A stretch of DNA of 64,000 bases. It comes from Ruegeria_C sp040830705. Its GTDB lineage: Bacteria; Pseudomonadota; Alphaproteobacteria; Rhodobacterales; Rhodobacteraceae. Both the position numbers and the translations under genes were made by a program. Positions 51,641 to 60,110 of the stretch are shown here, piece after piece. Below the pieces are notes generated by a model. It did no database searches and was not told the origin of the DNA. It worked only from the letters and a program-made list of their open reading frames with translations. Numbering within the stretch: the first letter of the stretch is position 1; every line of letters starts with the position of its first letter. The stretch lies in assembly GCA_040830705.1 (NCBI GenBank), contig JBFOME010000007.1, positions 62,001 through 126,000 on the forward strand, written 5' to 3'.

Positions 51641-53290
51641 CTACATATTGGGATAATTCGGCCCGTCCCCGCCCTGCGGTGTGGCCCAGTTGATGTTCTG
51701 GCTGGGGTCCTTGATATCGCAGGTCTTGCAATGCACGCAGTTCTGGAAGTTAATCACAAAGCGCGCGTCCTTGCCCTCTTCCTCGACCACCTCATAGACC
51801 CCTGCCGGGCAATAGCGCTGGGCAGGTTCCGCAAATTTCGGCAGATTGACCGACAGCGGGACATTCGGGTCAGCCAGTTGCAGGTGACAGGGCTGGCTTT
51901 CCTCGTGGTTGGTCATCGCAAAGGACACGTTGGTCAGGCGGTCGAAAGACAGCGTGCCATCGGGCTTGGGGTAGTCGATCGGCTTGTGCTTGCTGGCCTC
52001 TTCGGTCGCTGCCGCATCGGTCTTTCCGTGCCCGAGCGTCCCAAACAGCGAGAAACCGGCGGTGTTGGTCCACATGTCCAGACCACCCAGCGCCAGCGAG
52101 GGCAGCAGCCCCCATTTCGACCACATCGGCTTGACGTTGCGCACCTTCTTGAGGTCCTTGCCGATCGCGCCATTGCGCACATTGTCCTCGTAAGAGGACA
52201 GCTCGTCACCCGATCGCTCTGCCTTGATTGCATCAAATGCCGCCTCGGCCGCGGCCTTGCCGCTGAGCATGGCATTGTGGTTGCCCTTGATGCGCGGCAC
52301 GTTGACCATGCCCGCCGAACAGCCCAGCAGCGCCACGCCCGGCGCGACCAGCTTTGGCATCGACTGGTAGCCGCCTTCGGTGATCGCGCGCGCGCCATAA
52401 GCCACACGCTTGCCGCCCTTCAGCAGTTCGGCCACCAACGGGTGATGCTTGAAGCGCTGGAATTCCATGTAGGGGAACAGGTAGGGGTTCTTGTAGTTCA
52501 GGTGCACCACAAAGCCCACATAGACCTGGTTGTTGTCCAGGTGATAGATGAAGGACCCGCCGCCCGCATTGCTGCCCAGCGGCCAGCCCATCGTGTGGGT
52601 CACCGAGCCTTGCTTGTGCTTGGCGGGATCGACTTCCCAGATTTCCTTCATGCCGATACCGAATTTCTGCGGTTCTTTCCCGGCCTGCAGGTCGTATTTG
52701 GCGATCACTTCCTTGCTGAGCGAACCGCGCACACCTTCGCTGAGGAAGACGTACTTGCCGTGCAGTTCCATCCCGGGCTCATAGCCTGACCCCGGTGTAC
52801 CGTCAGCGTTTTTGCCGAACTCACCGGCCACAACACCTTTCACCTCGCCATTGTCGCCATAAACCAGCTCAGAGCAGGCCATACCGGGGAAAATCTCTAC
52901 GCCCAGCTCTTCGGCCTGTTCCGCCATCCAGCGACAGACATTGCCCATCGAGACAATGTAGTTGCCGTGATTGTTCATCAATGGCGGCATCGGCCAATTC
53001 GGCACGCGCAGCTTGCCTGCCTCACCCAGCATGTAGAAGTTGTCTTCTTCGACGGGCACGTTCAGAGGCGCGCCTTTTTCCTTCCAGTCGGGTATCAGTG
53101 CATCAAGGCCGCAGGGGTCCAATACCGCGCCGGACAGAATATGCGCGCCCACCTCCGAGCCTTTTTCGAGAACCACAACATCCAGGTCCGCATCCAGCTG
53201 TTTCAGACGTATCGCTGCCGACAGGCCGGCAGGGCCCGCACCAACGATCACCACGTCATATTCCATCGCTTCGCGTTCAATCTCGGCCAT
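51641..53290 (-). CDS. Electron-transferring flavoprotein:ubiquinone oxidoreductase
   Basis: 549-aa membrane-associated flavoprotein that passes electrons from ETF (fed by acyl-CoA dehydrogenases) to ubiquinone. The FAD motif is VIVGAGPAGLSAAIRLKQL (about residue 14). LDALIPDWKEKGAP follows, and the C-terminal [4Fe-4S] ligands are in CPAGVYEVV and NFQNCVHCKTCDIKDP (about 500-530). In this EMC-pathway organism it is the expected outlet for methylsuccinyl-CoA dehydrogenase. Confidence 0.96.
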   Translation of the reverse strand: MAEIEREAMEYDVVIVGAGPAGLSAAIRLKQLDADLDVVVLEKGSEVGAHILSGAVLDPCGLDALIPDWKEKGAPLNVPVEEDNFYMLGEAGKLRVPNWPMPPLMNNHGNYIVSMGNVCRWMAEQAEELGVEIFPGMACSELVYGDNGEVKGVVAGEFGKNADGTPGSGYEPGMELHGKYVFLSEGVRGSLSKEVIAKYDLQAGKEPQKFGIGMKEIWEVDPAKHKQGSVTHTMGWPLGSNAGGGSFIYHLDNNQVYVGFVVHLNYKNPYLFPYMEFQRFKHHPLVAELLKGGKRVAYGARAITEGGYQSMPKLVAPGVALLGCSAGMVNVPRIKGNHNAMLSGKAAAEAAFDAIKAERSGDELSSYEDNVRNGAIGKDLKKVRNVKPMWSKWGLLPSLALGGLDMWTNTAGFSLFGTLGHGKTDAAATEEASKHKPIDYPKPDGTLSFDRLTNVSFAMTNHEESQPCHLQLADPNVPLSVNLPKFAEPAQRYCPAGVYEVVEEEGKDARFVINFQNCVHCKTCDIKDPSQNINWATPQGGDGPNYPNM

Positions 53291-53416
53291 AGAGGACTCC
53301 TTCGTTCCTGTCCGAACTCGCCCCCAGGGCGCAACATTGTTTCGAGGCTGATTACCTGCTGAAAGACCACCGGGTCAATCAGAACACGGCGTAACACCGC
53401 TGCAATGCGGCAAAAA

Positions 53417-53872
53417 TCAGACCTCTGGGCGGTCGCCGAGCAAATATCTGGGCCCGCTACCCTTCGCCCGCGCCGTGTCGTCGGGATTATAGAGCTTGCA
53501 TTTCGGCAAGCTCAGGCAGCCGCAGCCGATACAGCCATCCAGATTGTCTCGCAGCCGCAGCAGAGTATCGATTCGCGCATCCAGATGTCCGCGCAGCGAT
53601 ACGCCGATCTTGGCCCAGTCCTTGGGTGTTGGGGTGCGGTTGTTTGGCAAACCGGCCAGAACCTCGCGAATGTCCGGCAGCGATAGCCCAAATTGCTGCG
53701 CGATCATGATGAAACTGAGCCTGCGAATGTCGGCGCGCTGATAGCGCCGCTGTCCGCCAGCATTCCGCCAAGGCTTCAGCAAGCCCTGCGCCTCGTAATA
53801 GCGGATGGCAGAAACCGCCAACCCCGTGCGTCCGGCCAGCACACCAATCGACAGCCCCTCGGATATCGCCAT
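53417..53872 (-). CDS. soxR: SoxR, redox-sensing MerR-family regulator
   Basis: 151 aa. The MerR HTH is SIGVLAGRTGLAVSAIRYYEAQG (about residues 7-29), with a dimerisation helix, then the [2Fe-2S] ligands CIGCGCLSLPKC (about 119-130), diagnostic of SoxR. GGAGAG precedes the ATG at 53872. It responds to redox-cycling compounds. The divergent promoter at 53892-53922 has the overlong spacer that SoxR remodels. I see no soxS, as expected outside enterics. Confidence 0.95.
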   Translation of the reverse strand: MAISEGLSIGVLAGRTGLAVSAIRYYEAQGLLKPWRNAGGQRRYQRADIRRLSFIMIAQQFGLSLPDIREVLAGLPNNRTPTPKDWAKIGVSLRGHLDARIDTLLRLRDNLDGCIGCGCLSLPKCKLYNPDDTARAKGSGPRYLLGDRPEV

Positions 53873-53891
53873 ATATCTCTCCAAAAAAACC

Positions 53892-53922
53892 TTGACCTAA
53901 AGTTAGGTTTAGAAATTAGAGT
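53892..53922 (+). promoter_or_regulatory. SoxR-type promoter of the VOC gene
   Basis: TTGACC (53892-53897), a 19-bp spacer and TAGAGT (53917-53922). The spacer holds the dyad ACCTAA-AG-TTAGGT (53895-53908). A 19-bp spacer with a centred dyad is the hallmark of MerR/SoxR-activated promoters. Transcription would start about 30 nt before the ATG at 53960. Confidence 0.75.
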
Positions 53923-53959
53923 GAGTCGTGGCAATGAAATTTTCGCAGGAGCAGCCGCA

Positions 53960-54340
53960 ATGAACGCCACACTTGAACACACCAACTTCACCGTCGCCGA
54001 TCCCAAGGCCACCGCCGCCTGGATGGAAACCGTATTTGGCTGGCATATCCGCTGGGAGGGGGCCGCGATGGATAGCGGCTATACCGTCCATGTCGGCAAT
54101 GGATCGAGCTATCTGGCGCTCTACACGCCGCCCAGCGCATCGAAATCCGGCGAGCGCAGCTATGACGTTGTCGGCGGCCTGAACCATCTGGGCATTGTCG
54201 TTGATGATCTGGACGCGATGGAAAAACGGGTCACCGATGCAGGCTTCACGCCTAGGTCTCACGCCGATTACGAACCCGGAAAGCGGTTCTATTTTGAAGA
54301 TGACAACGGCATCGAGTTCGAACTTGTGTCCTACACATAA
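53960..54340 (+). CDS. VOC (glyoxalase/dioxygenase superfamily) protein
   Basis: 126-aa single VOC module. LEHTNFTVADPKATAAWMETVFG starts the first beta-alpha-beta-beta unit, GLNHLGIVVDDLDAMEKRV the second, and RFYFEDDNGIEFELVSY the last strands. Putative metal ligands are His at LEHTNF, His at LNHLGI and Glu in IEFELV. The SoxR-type promoter upstream suggests a role in handling redox-cycling compounds or antibiotics. The substrate is unknown. AGGAG precedes the ATG. Confidence 0.88.
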   Translation: MNATLEHTNFTVADPKATAAWMETVFGWHIRWEGAAMDSGYTVHVGNGSSYLALYTPPSASKSGERSYDVVGGLNHLGIVVDDLDAMEKRVTDAGFTPRSHADYEPGKRFYFEDDNGIEFELVSYT

Positions 54341-54393
54341 GCTGTAATCCGCCCGCAACCACGCATTGCGCTCTTGCAATCCACCCTCGCTTT

Positions 54394-54420
54394 GGGTCAG
54401 GTAAATGCTGACCCTTTTCT
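54394..54420 (+). terminator. Rho-independent terminator of the VOC gene
   Basis: GGGTCAG (54394-54400), loop GTAAATG, CTGACCC (54408-54414), then TTTTCT. Confidence 0.88.
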
Positions 54421-54451
54421 GTCGCCCCGGCGCTATGCGCGACGGGGCGAC
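54421..54451 (+). other. Long hairpin upstream of greA
   Basis: GTCGCCCCG (54421-54429) pairs with CGGGGCGAC (54443-54451), and an inner GCGC-TAT-GCGC extends the stem with a 2-nt GA bulge. It starts right after the VOC terminator and ends 29 nt before the greA ATG. It may be a second terminator or part of the greA leader, depending on where greA transcription starts. Confidence 0.6.
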
Positions 54452-54480
54452 TCAATTTGTAGCGTGCGGGCAAGACGACC

Positions 54481-54951
54481 ATGGAAAAAATCCCGATGAC
54501 ACCAGCCGGGTTCGCCGCGCTGGAAAGTGAACTCAAGCAGCTCAAATCCGTTGAGCGTCCGGCCATCATCAAAGCCATCGCCGAAGCCCGCGAACATGGC
54601 GACCTGTCCGAGAATGCCGAATACCATTCAGCCCGCGAAAAGCAGTCCTTTATCGAGGGGCGCATCAAGGAACTTGAAGGGGTGCTATCGCTTGCCGACG
54701 TGATCGATCCGTCCAAGCTGAGCGGCGCGATCAAGTTCGGCGCGACCGTCACCCTGGTCGATGAAGATACGGACGAGGAAAAGACCTGGCAGATCGTCGG
54801 CGAGCATGAGGCCAATATCGAGGCCGGTCTGCTGAACATCAAATCACCCATCGCCCGTGCCCTGATAGGCAAGGAAGAGGGCGACAGTGTCGAGGTCCGC
54901 ACCCCGGGCGGCGAGCGGTCCTATGAGGTTCTGAAAGTCGCCTACGCCTGA
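54481..54951 (+). CDS. greA: Transcription elongation factor GreA
   Basis: 156 aa. The N-terminal antiparallel coiled coil (residues 5-75) has the tip acidic residues in HGDLSENAEYHSAREKQ, which reach the RNA polymerase active site to stimulate cleavage of backtracked RNA. The C-terminal FKBP-like domain has FGATVTLVDEDTDEE and SPIARALIGKEEGD. The length is typical. It is followed by a membrane protein gene 12 nt downstream. Confidence 0.97.
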   Translation: MEKIPMTPAGFAALESELKQLKSVERPAIIKAIAEAREHGDLSENAEYHSAREKQSFIEGRIKELEGVLSLADVIDPSKLSGAIKFGATVTLVDEDTDEEKTWQIVGEHEANIEAGLLNIKSPIARALIGKEEGDSVEVRTPGGERSYEVLKVAYA

Positions 54952-54963
54952 CGGAGCGTACCC

Positions 54964-55986
54964 ATGACCGGCAAGACATCCGGAGCCAAAAAGTCACGGC
55001 CGACCCCATTGGGGATTTATGACCGCCCTCCGGCGCGTCCCTCTGTCACCGGGATCGAGATTGCCGCGCTGGCGCTCAGCATCGCGTGGCTGACGATCTC
55101 GGTGATTTTCTTCGTGATTATGCCAGCAGACGGAGCAAGCGCCGGCGGCGTGAGCATGTTTGTCACCATGCTGGCGATCTTCATGCCGGTGGCTATGATC
55201 TGGGTTGCTGCGATGGCAGCGCGGGCCAGCCGGGTCATGCGCGAGGAGAGCCAGCGTCTGCAAGCCGCGATTGACGCGATCCGCAACGCCTATGTCAGCC
55301 AGCAGCAGAATGCGGCGATCAGTTCCGAGCCTTCGGTGACGCGCAAACTCGATGAGATCGTGAAGACCGCGAAAAAGACGGAAACCACGCTGGCGACCTT
55401 TTCGACCAAAAGGCGCGCCTCCGATCCGGTGACCTCGGAACCGGAAGCCGCACCGGCGGAGCCTGACGAGCAGCCAACGCTGGCGCTCGGTAGCCCCCCC
55501 GAGGACCTGGCCCCGCCCATGCCGCGCGGGGATTTCATCCATGCACTGAACTTCCCCGAAAGCGCGGACGATACCGCGGGCTTTGCCGCCCTTCGGCGTG
55601 CGCTGCAGGACCGGCGATCCGCCCAGCTTATCCAAGCCGCGCAGGATGTGCTGACACTGCTGAGCCAGGAAGGCATCTATATGGATGACCTGCGCCCCGA
55701 CATGGCCCGCCCCGAGACGTGGCGGCAGTTCGCGCAAGGCGCACGAGGCCGATCAGTGGCTGCGCTGGGAGGTGTGCGGGACCGCTCGTCGCTGGCGCTG
55801 ACCTCGGGCCGGATGAAGCAGGACCCGATCTTTCGCGATGCGGCGCATCACTTCCTGCGCCGCTTCGACCAGATGTTCGCTCAGTTCGAACCCGAGGCCA
55901 CCGATGCTGAAATCTCAGCCCTGAGCGAGACGCGAACCGCGCGGGCCTTCATGCTGCTCGGACGGGTCGCAGGGACCTTCGACTAG
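54964..55986 (+). CDS. Conserved-type membrane protein of unknown function
   Basis: 340 aa. Two membrane segments (IEIAALALSIAWLTISVIFFVIM and GVSMFVTMLAIFMPVAMIWVAAM) are followed by a coiled-coil stretch (SRVMREESQRLQAAIDAIRNAY), an acidic Pro-rich linker (about 150-185) and a helical C-terminal domain (RGDFIHALNFPESADDTAGF, then FLRRFDQMFAQFE). I recognise no named domain. The architecture is common for uncharacterised roseobacter proteins next to greA. Convergent with moeA, overlapping by four bp. Confidence 0.75.
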   Translation: MTGKTSGAKKSRPTPLGIYDRPPARPSVTGIEIAALALSIAWLTISVIFFVIMPADGASAGGVSMFVTMLAIFMPVAMIWVAAMAARASRVMREESQRLQAAIDAIRNAYVSQQQNAAISSEPSVTRKLDEIVKTAKKTETTLATFSTKRRASDPVTSEPEAAPAEPDEQPTLALGSPPEDLAPPMPRGDFIHALNFPESADDTAGFAALRRALQDRRSAQLIQAAQDVLTLLSQEGIYMDDLRPDMARPETWRQFAQGARGRSVAALGGVRDRSSLALTSGRMKQDPIFRDAAHHFLRRFDQMFAQFEPEATDAEISALSETRTARAFMLLGRVAGTFD

Positions 55987-58052
55987 AGGCCAAAGCTGCC
56001 ATATGGAATGTAGCGTACCCGGTCGCTCGGTTGGATATGGCGGGCGCCGTCGTCCAGTTCCACAAGCCCTTCCGCCCAGCTGAGCCCGCTGATCCGGCCA
56101 GAACCTTCCGAGGCAAAGACTTCGACATTGCCGTCCCGGACACGGGCGCGCAGATATTCCCGGCGACCCGGTTTCTTGCGCTTTTCGAACGCCGCGGGCA
56201 AGTCATAGCCCTGCGGCTCCGACCAGTCTGCCCCCGCCAGCAACGCCAGCGCCGGGCGCGCGAAGATAAGCGTGCAGACCATCGCAGCCACCGGATTGCC
56301 GGGCAGGCCAAAAACCGGCTTGCCGCCCCATAGCCCCAGAGCCAGCGGGCGTCCCGGTTTTATTGCGATGCGCCATTCCTGCATCGCGCCCGCCTCGCGC
56401 AACAGGCCAGAGACATGGTCTTCATCCCCGTCCGAGGCCCCACCGCTGGTCAGGATCGCGTCCGCGGTCAGCGCGGCCTTTTCCAGACGCTGCCTCAGCG
56501 CGGCACGGTCGTCGCCAACCCGGCCCATATCCACTGCTTCATGTCCGAATGCCCGCAGAATGGCCAAAAGCATCGGGCGGTTGGCATCATAGATCGCGTC
56601 GCGCCCGGCCGCATCGCTCGGATCGGTCAATTCATCTCCGGTCGACAGAACCGCCACTTTCAGCGGCCTGCGCACCTGAAGGGATTGAGTTCCGACGGCG
56701 GTGGCCAATGCCAGATCGGCAGCAGTCAGAACCCGGCCGGACGCAAGAACGATGTCGCCCTGTTCAATATCCTCGCCTGCCTTGCGCGCATTGGCCCCGG
56801 CCTTGAGTGGACCGTGCAAGGCAATCCTGCCTGTTTCGAGCGCGACATCCTCCTGCAAGGCGACCGTATCGACTCCGTCGGGCAAGGTGGCACCTGTCAG
56901 GACGCGAATGGCATGACCCTCGGGCACCGTATCTGGGAAACCAGCGCCAGCCGCCGCACGCCCGTCAACCAAAGGCAGTACGTGCGCGCCCTCAGCTAAC
57001 CCGCCCGCAAACCCATAGCCGTCCACCGCCGAGTTTGGTGCAGGAGGGTTCGCGCGTGCTGCAATGCAGTCCCCGGCCAGAACGCGCCCAAGCGCCTGCA
57101 TGACCGGAAGCTCTTCGGTGCCGGTCACAGGCGTCAGCCGGTTGCGCAGCAATGCCAGCGCCTCGTCGACGGGCGTCCAGTCCACGCCAGCGGGCAACGC
57201 AAAGCAATCATTGCGCAGCGGTGGCGGAACAATCGTGTCCTGATCCTGTTCGACGCCCAAAATCCAACCCTCCTGCGGTGCCTCGACGCTCAACTGCCGC
57301 ACCAGTTCCCCGGCAGGCAAAGCCATGATGATGCGCGCGACCTTTTTGACCTGCCAGGCATCCTTGATCCGATCTGCTGGCCCAGCACCAAGGGTCAGCG
57401 AAGGCCAGATTTCGACAAAGGCCACCTGTTTGTCCAGCGCCTCAAACGGCCAAGCGGCAATTTGCCCAGGGAATCTGCGGCGCAAACGGGCCAGCACAGG
57501 TAAACCCATCATCACCTGACTACCGACCGCGCCGACCCCCGACATCTGCCAGCAAGTGAAGCTGCCTTTGGCCAGATGTTCGACCGCCCTGCGATCAGGA
57601 AACGGGTTCCGGTAGCCACGCTTGTTGCGCGGCAGACCGTCAATATCGCGTTTCAGGCCATTGCCCCAGAATGGCCCCGTACCCCCAAAACGGCGATTGA
57701 TCTGTCCCGCCAGATCAAAGCGGTTATTACGGTCTGGCGCGTCCTCAATCTGCTCCTCAAACCAATCCCAAAGTACAAGCGGATCATCCGTGCCGGTGAT
57801 CTCCTGCGCAAAGCCCGCCGGATAGCCAAAGGGAAAATCGAACCCCAACATCAGACGGCGACCCGCGGTGAGTTCTGCTTCGATCAGATCGCCAAGCCAT
57901 TCTTCCGCCAAGCCCCGATTGCGCAGATAGATGGGGGCCTCGCAGGAGCCGGCGCGCGCAACGCAGGCCCAAATCGCATCTTTTCGCGGCTTCGACCCGG
58001 TGTCATTGCCACCTGACCAATCGACCATCGCAATGGTCTGGAACGGTGTCAC
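55983..58052 (-). CDS. moeA: Fusion of a DUF429-like domain to molybdopterin molybdotransferase MoeA
   Basis: 689 aa, about 280 longer than MoeA. Residues 1-280 form a separate domain with TIAMVDWSGG, LMLGFDFPFGYPAGFA and AFVEIWPSLTLG, which resembles DUF429/RNase H-fold proteins. Residues about 290-689 are MoeA: PVMQALGRVLAGD, NSAVDGYGFAG, RVLTGATLPDGVDTVALQE, VAVLSTGDEL, TSGGASDGDEDHV and KPVFGLPGNPVAAM. MoeA inserts molybdate into adenylylated molybdopterin. The operon with mobB, mobA and fdhD fits Mo-cofactor supply to formate dehydrogenase. The role of the N-terminal domain is unknown. Confidence 0.88.
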   Translation of the reverse strand: MTPFQTIAMVDWSGGNDTGSKPRKDAIWACVARAGSCEAPIYLRNRGLAEEWLGDLIEAELTAGRRLMLGFDFPFGYPAGFAQEITGTDDPLVLWDWFEEQIEDAPDRNNRFDLAGQINRRFGGTGPFWGNGLKRDIDGLPRNKRGYRNPFPDRRAVEHLAKGSFTCWQMSGVGAVGSQVMMGLPVLARLRRRFPGQIAAWPFEALDKQVAFVEIWPSLTLGAGPADRIKDAWQVKKVARIIMALPAGELVRQLSVEAPQEGWILGVEQDQDTIVPPPLRNDCFALPAGVDWTPVDEALALLRNRLTPVTGTEELPVMQALGRVLAGDCIAARANPPAPNSAVDGYGFAGGLAEGAHVLPLVDGRAAAGAGFPDTVPEGHAIRVLTGATLPDGVDTVALQEDVALETGRIALHGPLKAGANARKAGEDIEQGDIVLASGRVLTAADLALATAVGTQSLQVRRPLKVAVLSTGDELTDPSDAAGRDAIYDANRPMLLAILRAFGHEAVDMGRVGDDRAALRQRLEKAALTADAILTSGGASDGDEDHVSGLLREAGAMQEWRIAIKPGRPLALGLWGGKPVFGLPGNPVAAMVCTLIFARPALALLAGADWSEPQGYDLPAAFEKRKKPGRREYLRARVRDGNVEVFASEGSGRISGLSWAEGLVELDDGARHIQPSDRVRYIPYGSFGL

Positions 58053-58540
58053 AACCCAACCTCGGACAGGATGAAATCGGCAATCGCGCGCGTATCATCA
58101 AGATCAAACAGCGGGCGGTCGATCTCCAACGCGCTATCGCTTGCCACCGCGCGGATCGTCGGATCGCGCGGCGCTATCAAGGCGTTCCCTGCCTCGGCCC
58201 GGAACGCTTCGATCTTGGGGTGCGGCTCGCGTTTATAGCCTTCGATCAGTACCAGATCGACCGGTGACAGGCGTGCCAGCAAATCCGACAAAGGCGGCTC
58301 GGGCGCGCCGCGCAGTTCCTGCATCAAAGCCACGCGCTGGCCCGAAGCCAGCAGAACCTCTTGCGCGCCTGCCTCGCGATGCCGATAGCTGTCACGGCCG
58401 GGCTGGTCCACATCGAAGGCGTGATGGGCGTGTTTGACCGTTGAAACGGTGTAGCCGCGCCCAGTGATCTCAGCCACAAGCCGTTCCATCAACCCGGTCT
58501 TGCCCGCGTTTTTCCAGCCGGTTACGCCATAGATCTTCAT
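58049..58540 (-). CDS. mobB: Molybdopterin-guanine dinucleotide biosynthesis adapter MobB
   Basis: 163-aa P-loop GTPase-like protein. The P-loop is GVTGWKNAGKTGLMERLV (about residues 5-22). TVSTVKHAHHAFDVDQPGRDSYRHREAG and DLVLIEGYKREPHPKIEAFR are MobB signatures. It stimulates MobA in making MGD. It overlaps moeA and mobA by four nt each. Confidence 0.95.
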   Translation of the reverse strand: MKIYGVTGWKNAGKTGLMERLVAEITGRGYTVSTVKHAHHAFDVDQPGRDSYRHREAGAQEVLLASGQRVALMQELRGAPEPPLSDLLARLSPVDLVLIEGYKREPHPKIEAFRAEAGNALIAPRDPTIRAVASDSALEIDRPLFDLDDTRAIADFILSEVGL

Positions 58541-59154
58541 CCGCGCTCCAGCATCTGTTCGGCCCTGGCAAGATCCCCGGGCGTGTTGACGTTGAAGAAG
58601 GGATCTATGCCGTTGGCCTCGAACAGCGCCTCGCGCCCCTGATGGGCTTCAGTCCAGAGCACGACCTTGCGCAATCCGCCCGCGAGTGCTGCGCGCAGAT
58701 CGTCACGCAGGGCTACAGGCCACAGACCAAAAGTGGGTTGCCGGGCGGTGCCCTTCTTCGGGTCGGGCGTCGCGGCAAGCGCCAAGGGATGCGCCATTCC
58801 TTCCGCTGCCAGCAGAAGGCGCGGAACCAGATCGCAGGGGAAAAAGGGCGTATCTGCTGCCGCAGTTACAATCGTCTCGGCACCCTGCCCGGCGGCCCAG
58901 TCGAGCCCAGCCAGAACACCGGCCAGCGGCCCGGCGAACCCGTCGATACTGTCGGCAAGAACCGGCAAGCCAAGCTCTGCGAACCGCTCGGGATCGCCAT
59001 TTGCGTTTAGAGCCAGCCCGCTGACTTGCGGCTCCAAACGCCCGATCACCCGATCAAGCAGCGTTGCGCCACCCAGGGACAACAACCCCTTGTCACCGCC
59101 GCCCATTCGTGTGGCCAACCCTCCTGCCAAAATGACGCCGAGTGGCTGTTTCAT
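58537..59154 (-). CDS. mobA: Molybdenum cofactor guanylyltransferase MobA
   Basis: 205 aa. The nucleotidyltransferase motif is GVILAGGLATRMGGGDKGLLSL (about residues 5-27), and the Mg site is in TAAADTPFFPCDL (about 98). It converts Mo-molybdopterin to Mo-MGD with GTP. The ATG at 59154 is supported by AGAGGA and by family length. A start at 59271 would overlap fdhD. Coupled to mobB (ATGA). Confidence 0.94.
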   Translation of the reverse strand: MKQPLGVILAGGLATRMGGGDKGLLSLGGATLLDRVIGRLEPQVSGLALNANGDPERFAELGLPVLADSIDGFAGPLAGVLAGLDWAAGQGAETIVTAAADTPFFPCDLVPRLLLAAEGMAHPLALAATPDPKKGTARQPTFGLWPVALRDDLRAALAGGLRKVVLWTEAHQGREALFEANGIDPFFNVNTPGDLARAEQMLERG

Positions 59155-59173
59155 GATTTTCGGTCCTCTGGCA

Positions 59174-60055
59174 TCACTGCGCGCTCTTCCGGCGGTGTTT
59201 CTTGTCTTCGATCGGCACCGTAGAAGGATCGACATCCCGCACCAGCCGCTCTTCGCCAGCCAGACAAACAAAGCGCCGCCCGCGCATGCGGCCGATCAGG
59301 GTCAGGCCCAGTTCGCGGGCAATCTCGACGCCCCAGGCCGTAAAGCCAGAGCGTGAGGCCAATGCGGGGATGCCCATCATCGCGGTCTTGATCACCATCT
59401 CCGAGGTCAATCGCCCGGTTGTATAGAGCAGTTTATCATCGGCCGTGACGCCTTCGGACAGCATCCAACCAGCGATCTTGTCGACCGCGTTGTGGCGACC
59501 CACATCCTCCATATACACCAGCGCGCGGTTTTCCTGGCAAAGAACCGTGCCATGGATGGCCCCGGCCTCAAGGTAGAGCGAGGGCGTGCGGTTGATCTTC
59601 GCAGCCAAGTCGTAGAGCCATGAGGTGCGGACCGGGGTTTGCGGCAGGCGAACGCCTTCCAACCCCTCCATCATGTCACCGAACACGGTGCCCACAGCGC
59701 AGCCGCTTGTACGCGTCTTTTTCTTGAGCTTGTCCTCATAAGAGGTTTCACGCTGCGTCCTGACCACGACGGTTTCAAGCTCTTCGTCGAACTCCACCCC
59801 GGTGATCACGTCATCGTCCAGTAGCATGCCCTGATTGCGCAAGAACCCAAGCGCCAGATAATCCGGGTAGTCCCCGATCGTCATCGCCGTAACAATTTCC
59901 TGAGCGTTGAGAAAGATGGTTAAAGGACGTTCCTCGACCACCGAGATGCGTTCGGTCGCGCCGTTCTGGTCGACGCCTTCCACCGCGCGGGTCAGACGTG
60001 GCGCCATGGGGTCGGGGGCGATGATGTAGTCCGAGACACGATCCGATCTGGCCAA
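59174..60055 (-). CDS. fdhD: Formate dehydrogenase accessory sulfurtransferase FdhD
   Basis: 293 aa. FdhD transfers sulfur to the Mo-bisMGD cofactor of formate dehydrogenases. The active Cys is the single one in RTSGCAVGTVFGDMMEG (about residue 122). ALVYMEDVGRHNAVDKIAGW and LYTTGRLTSEMVIKTAMMGIPALASRS are family blocks. TTG 60055 is taken as the start, with AAAGGG six nt before it. A TTG at 60061 or ATG at 60007 are alternatives. No formate dehydrogenase subunit gene is in the window. Confidence 0.92.
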   Translation of the reverse strand: MARSDRVSDYIIAPDPMAPRLTRAVEGVDQNGATERISVVEERPLTIFLNAQEIVTAMTIGDYPDYLALGFLRNQGMLLDDDVITGVEFDEELETVVVRTQRETSYEDKLKKKTRTSGCAVGTVFGDMMEGLEGVRLPQTPVRTSWLYDLAAKINRTPSLYLEAGAIHGTVLCQENRALVYMEDVGRHNAVDKIAGWMLSEGVTADDKLLYTTGRLTSEMVIKTAMMGIPALASRSGFTAWGVEIARELGLTLIGRMRGRRFVCLAGEERLVRDVDPSTVPIEDKKHRRKSAQ

Positions 60056-60110
60056 TTGCAACCCTTTCGCAAGCCCGTTACTGCAGTCAGGGCCAACTTA
60101 GGATCGGATC

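Noticed and set aside
59174..60055. FdhD with a single Cys where E. coli has a CxxC pair, considered as a defective enzyme
   Set aside because: SGC-x-x-GT with one Cys is, as far as I recall, the normal form in many alphaproteobacterial FdhD proteins.
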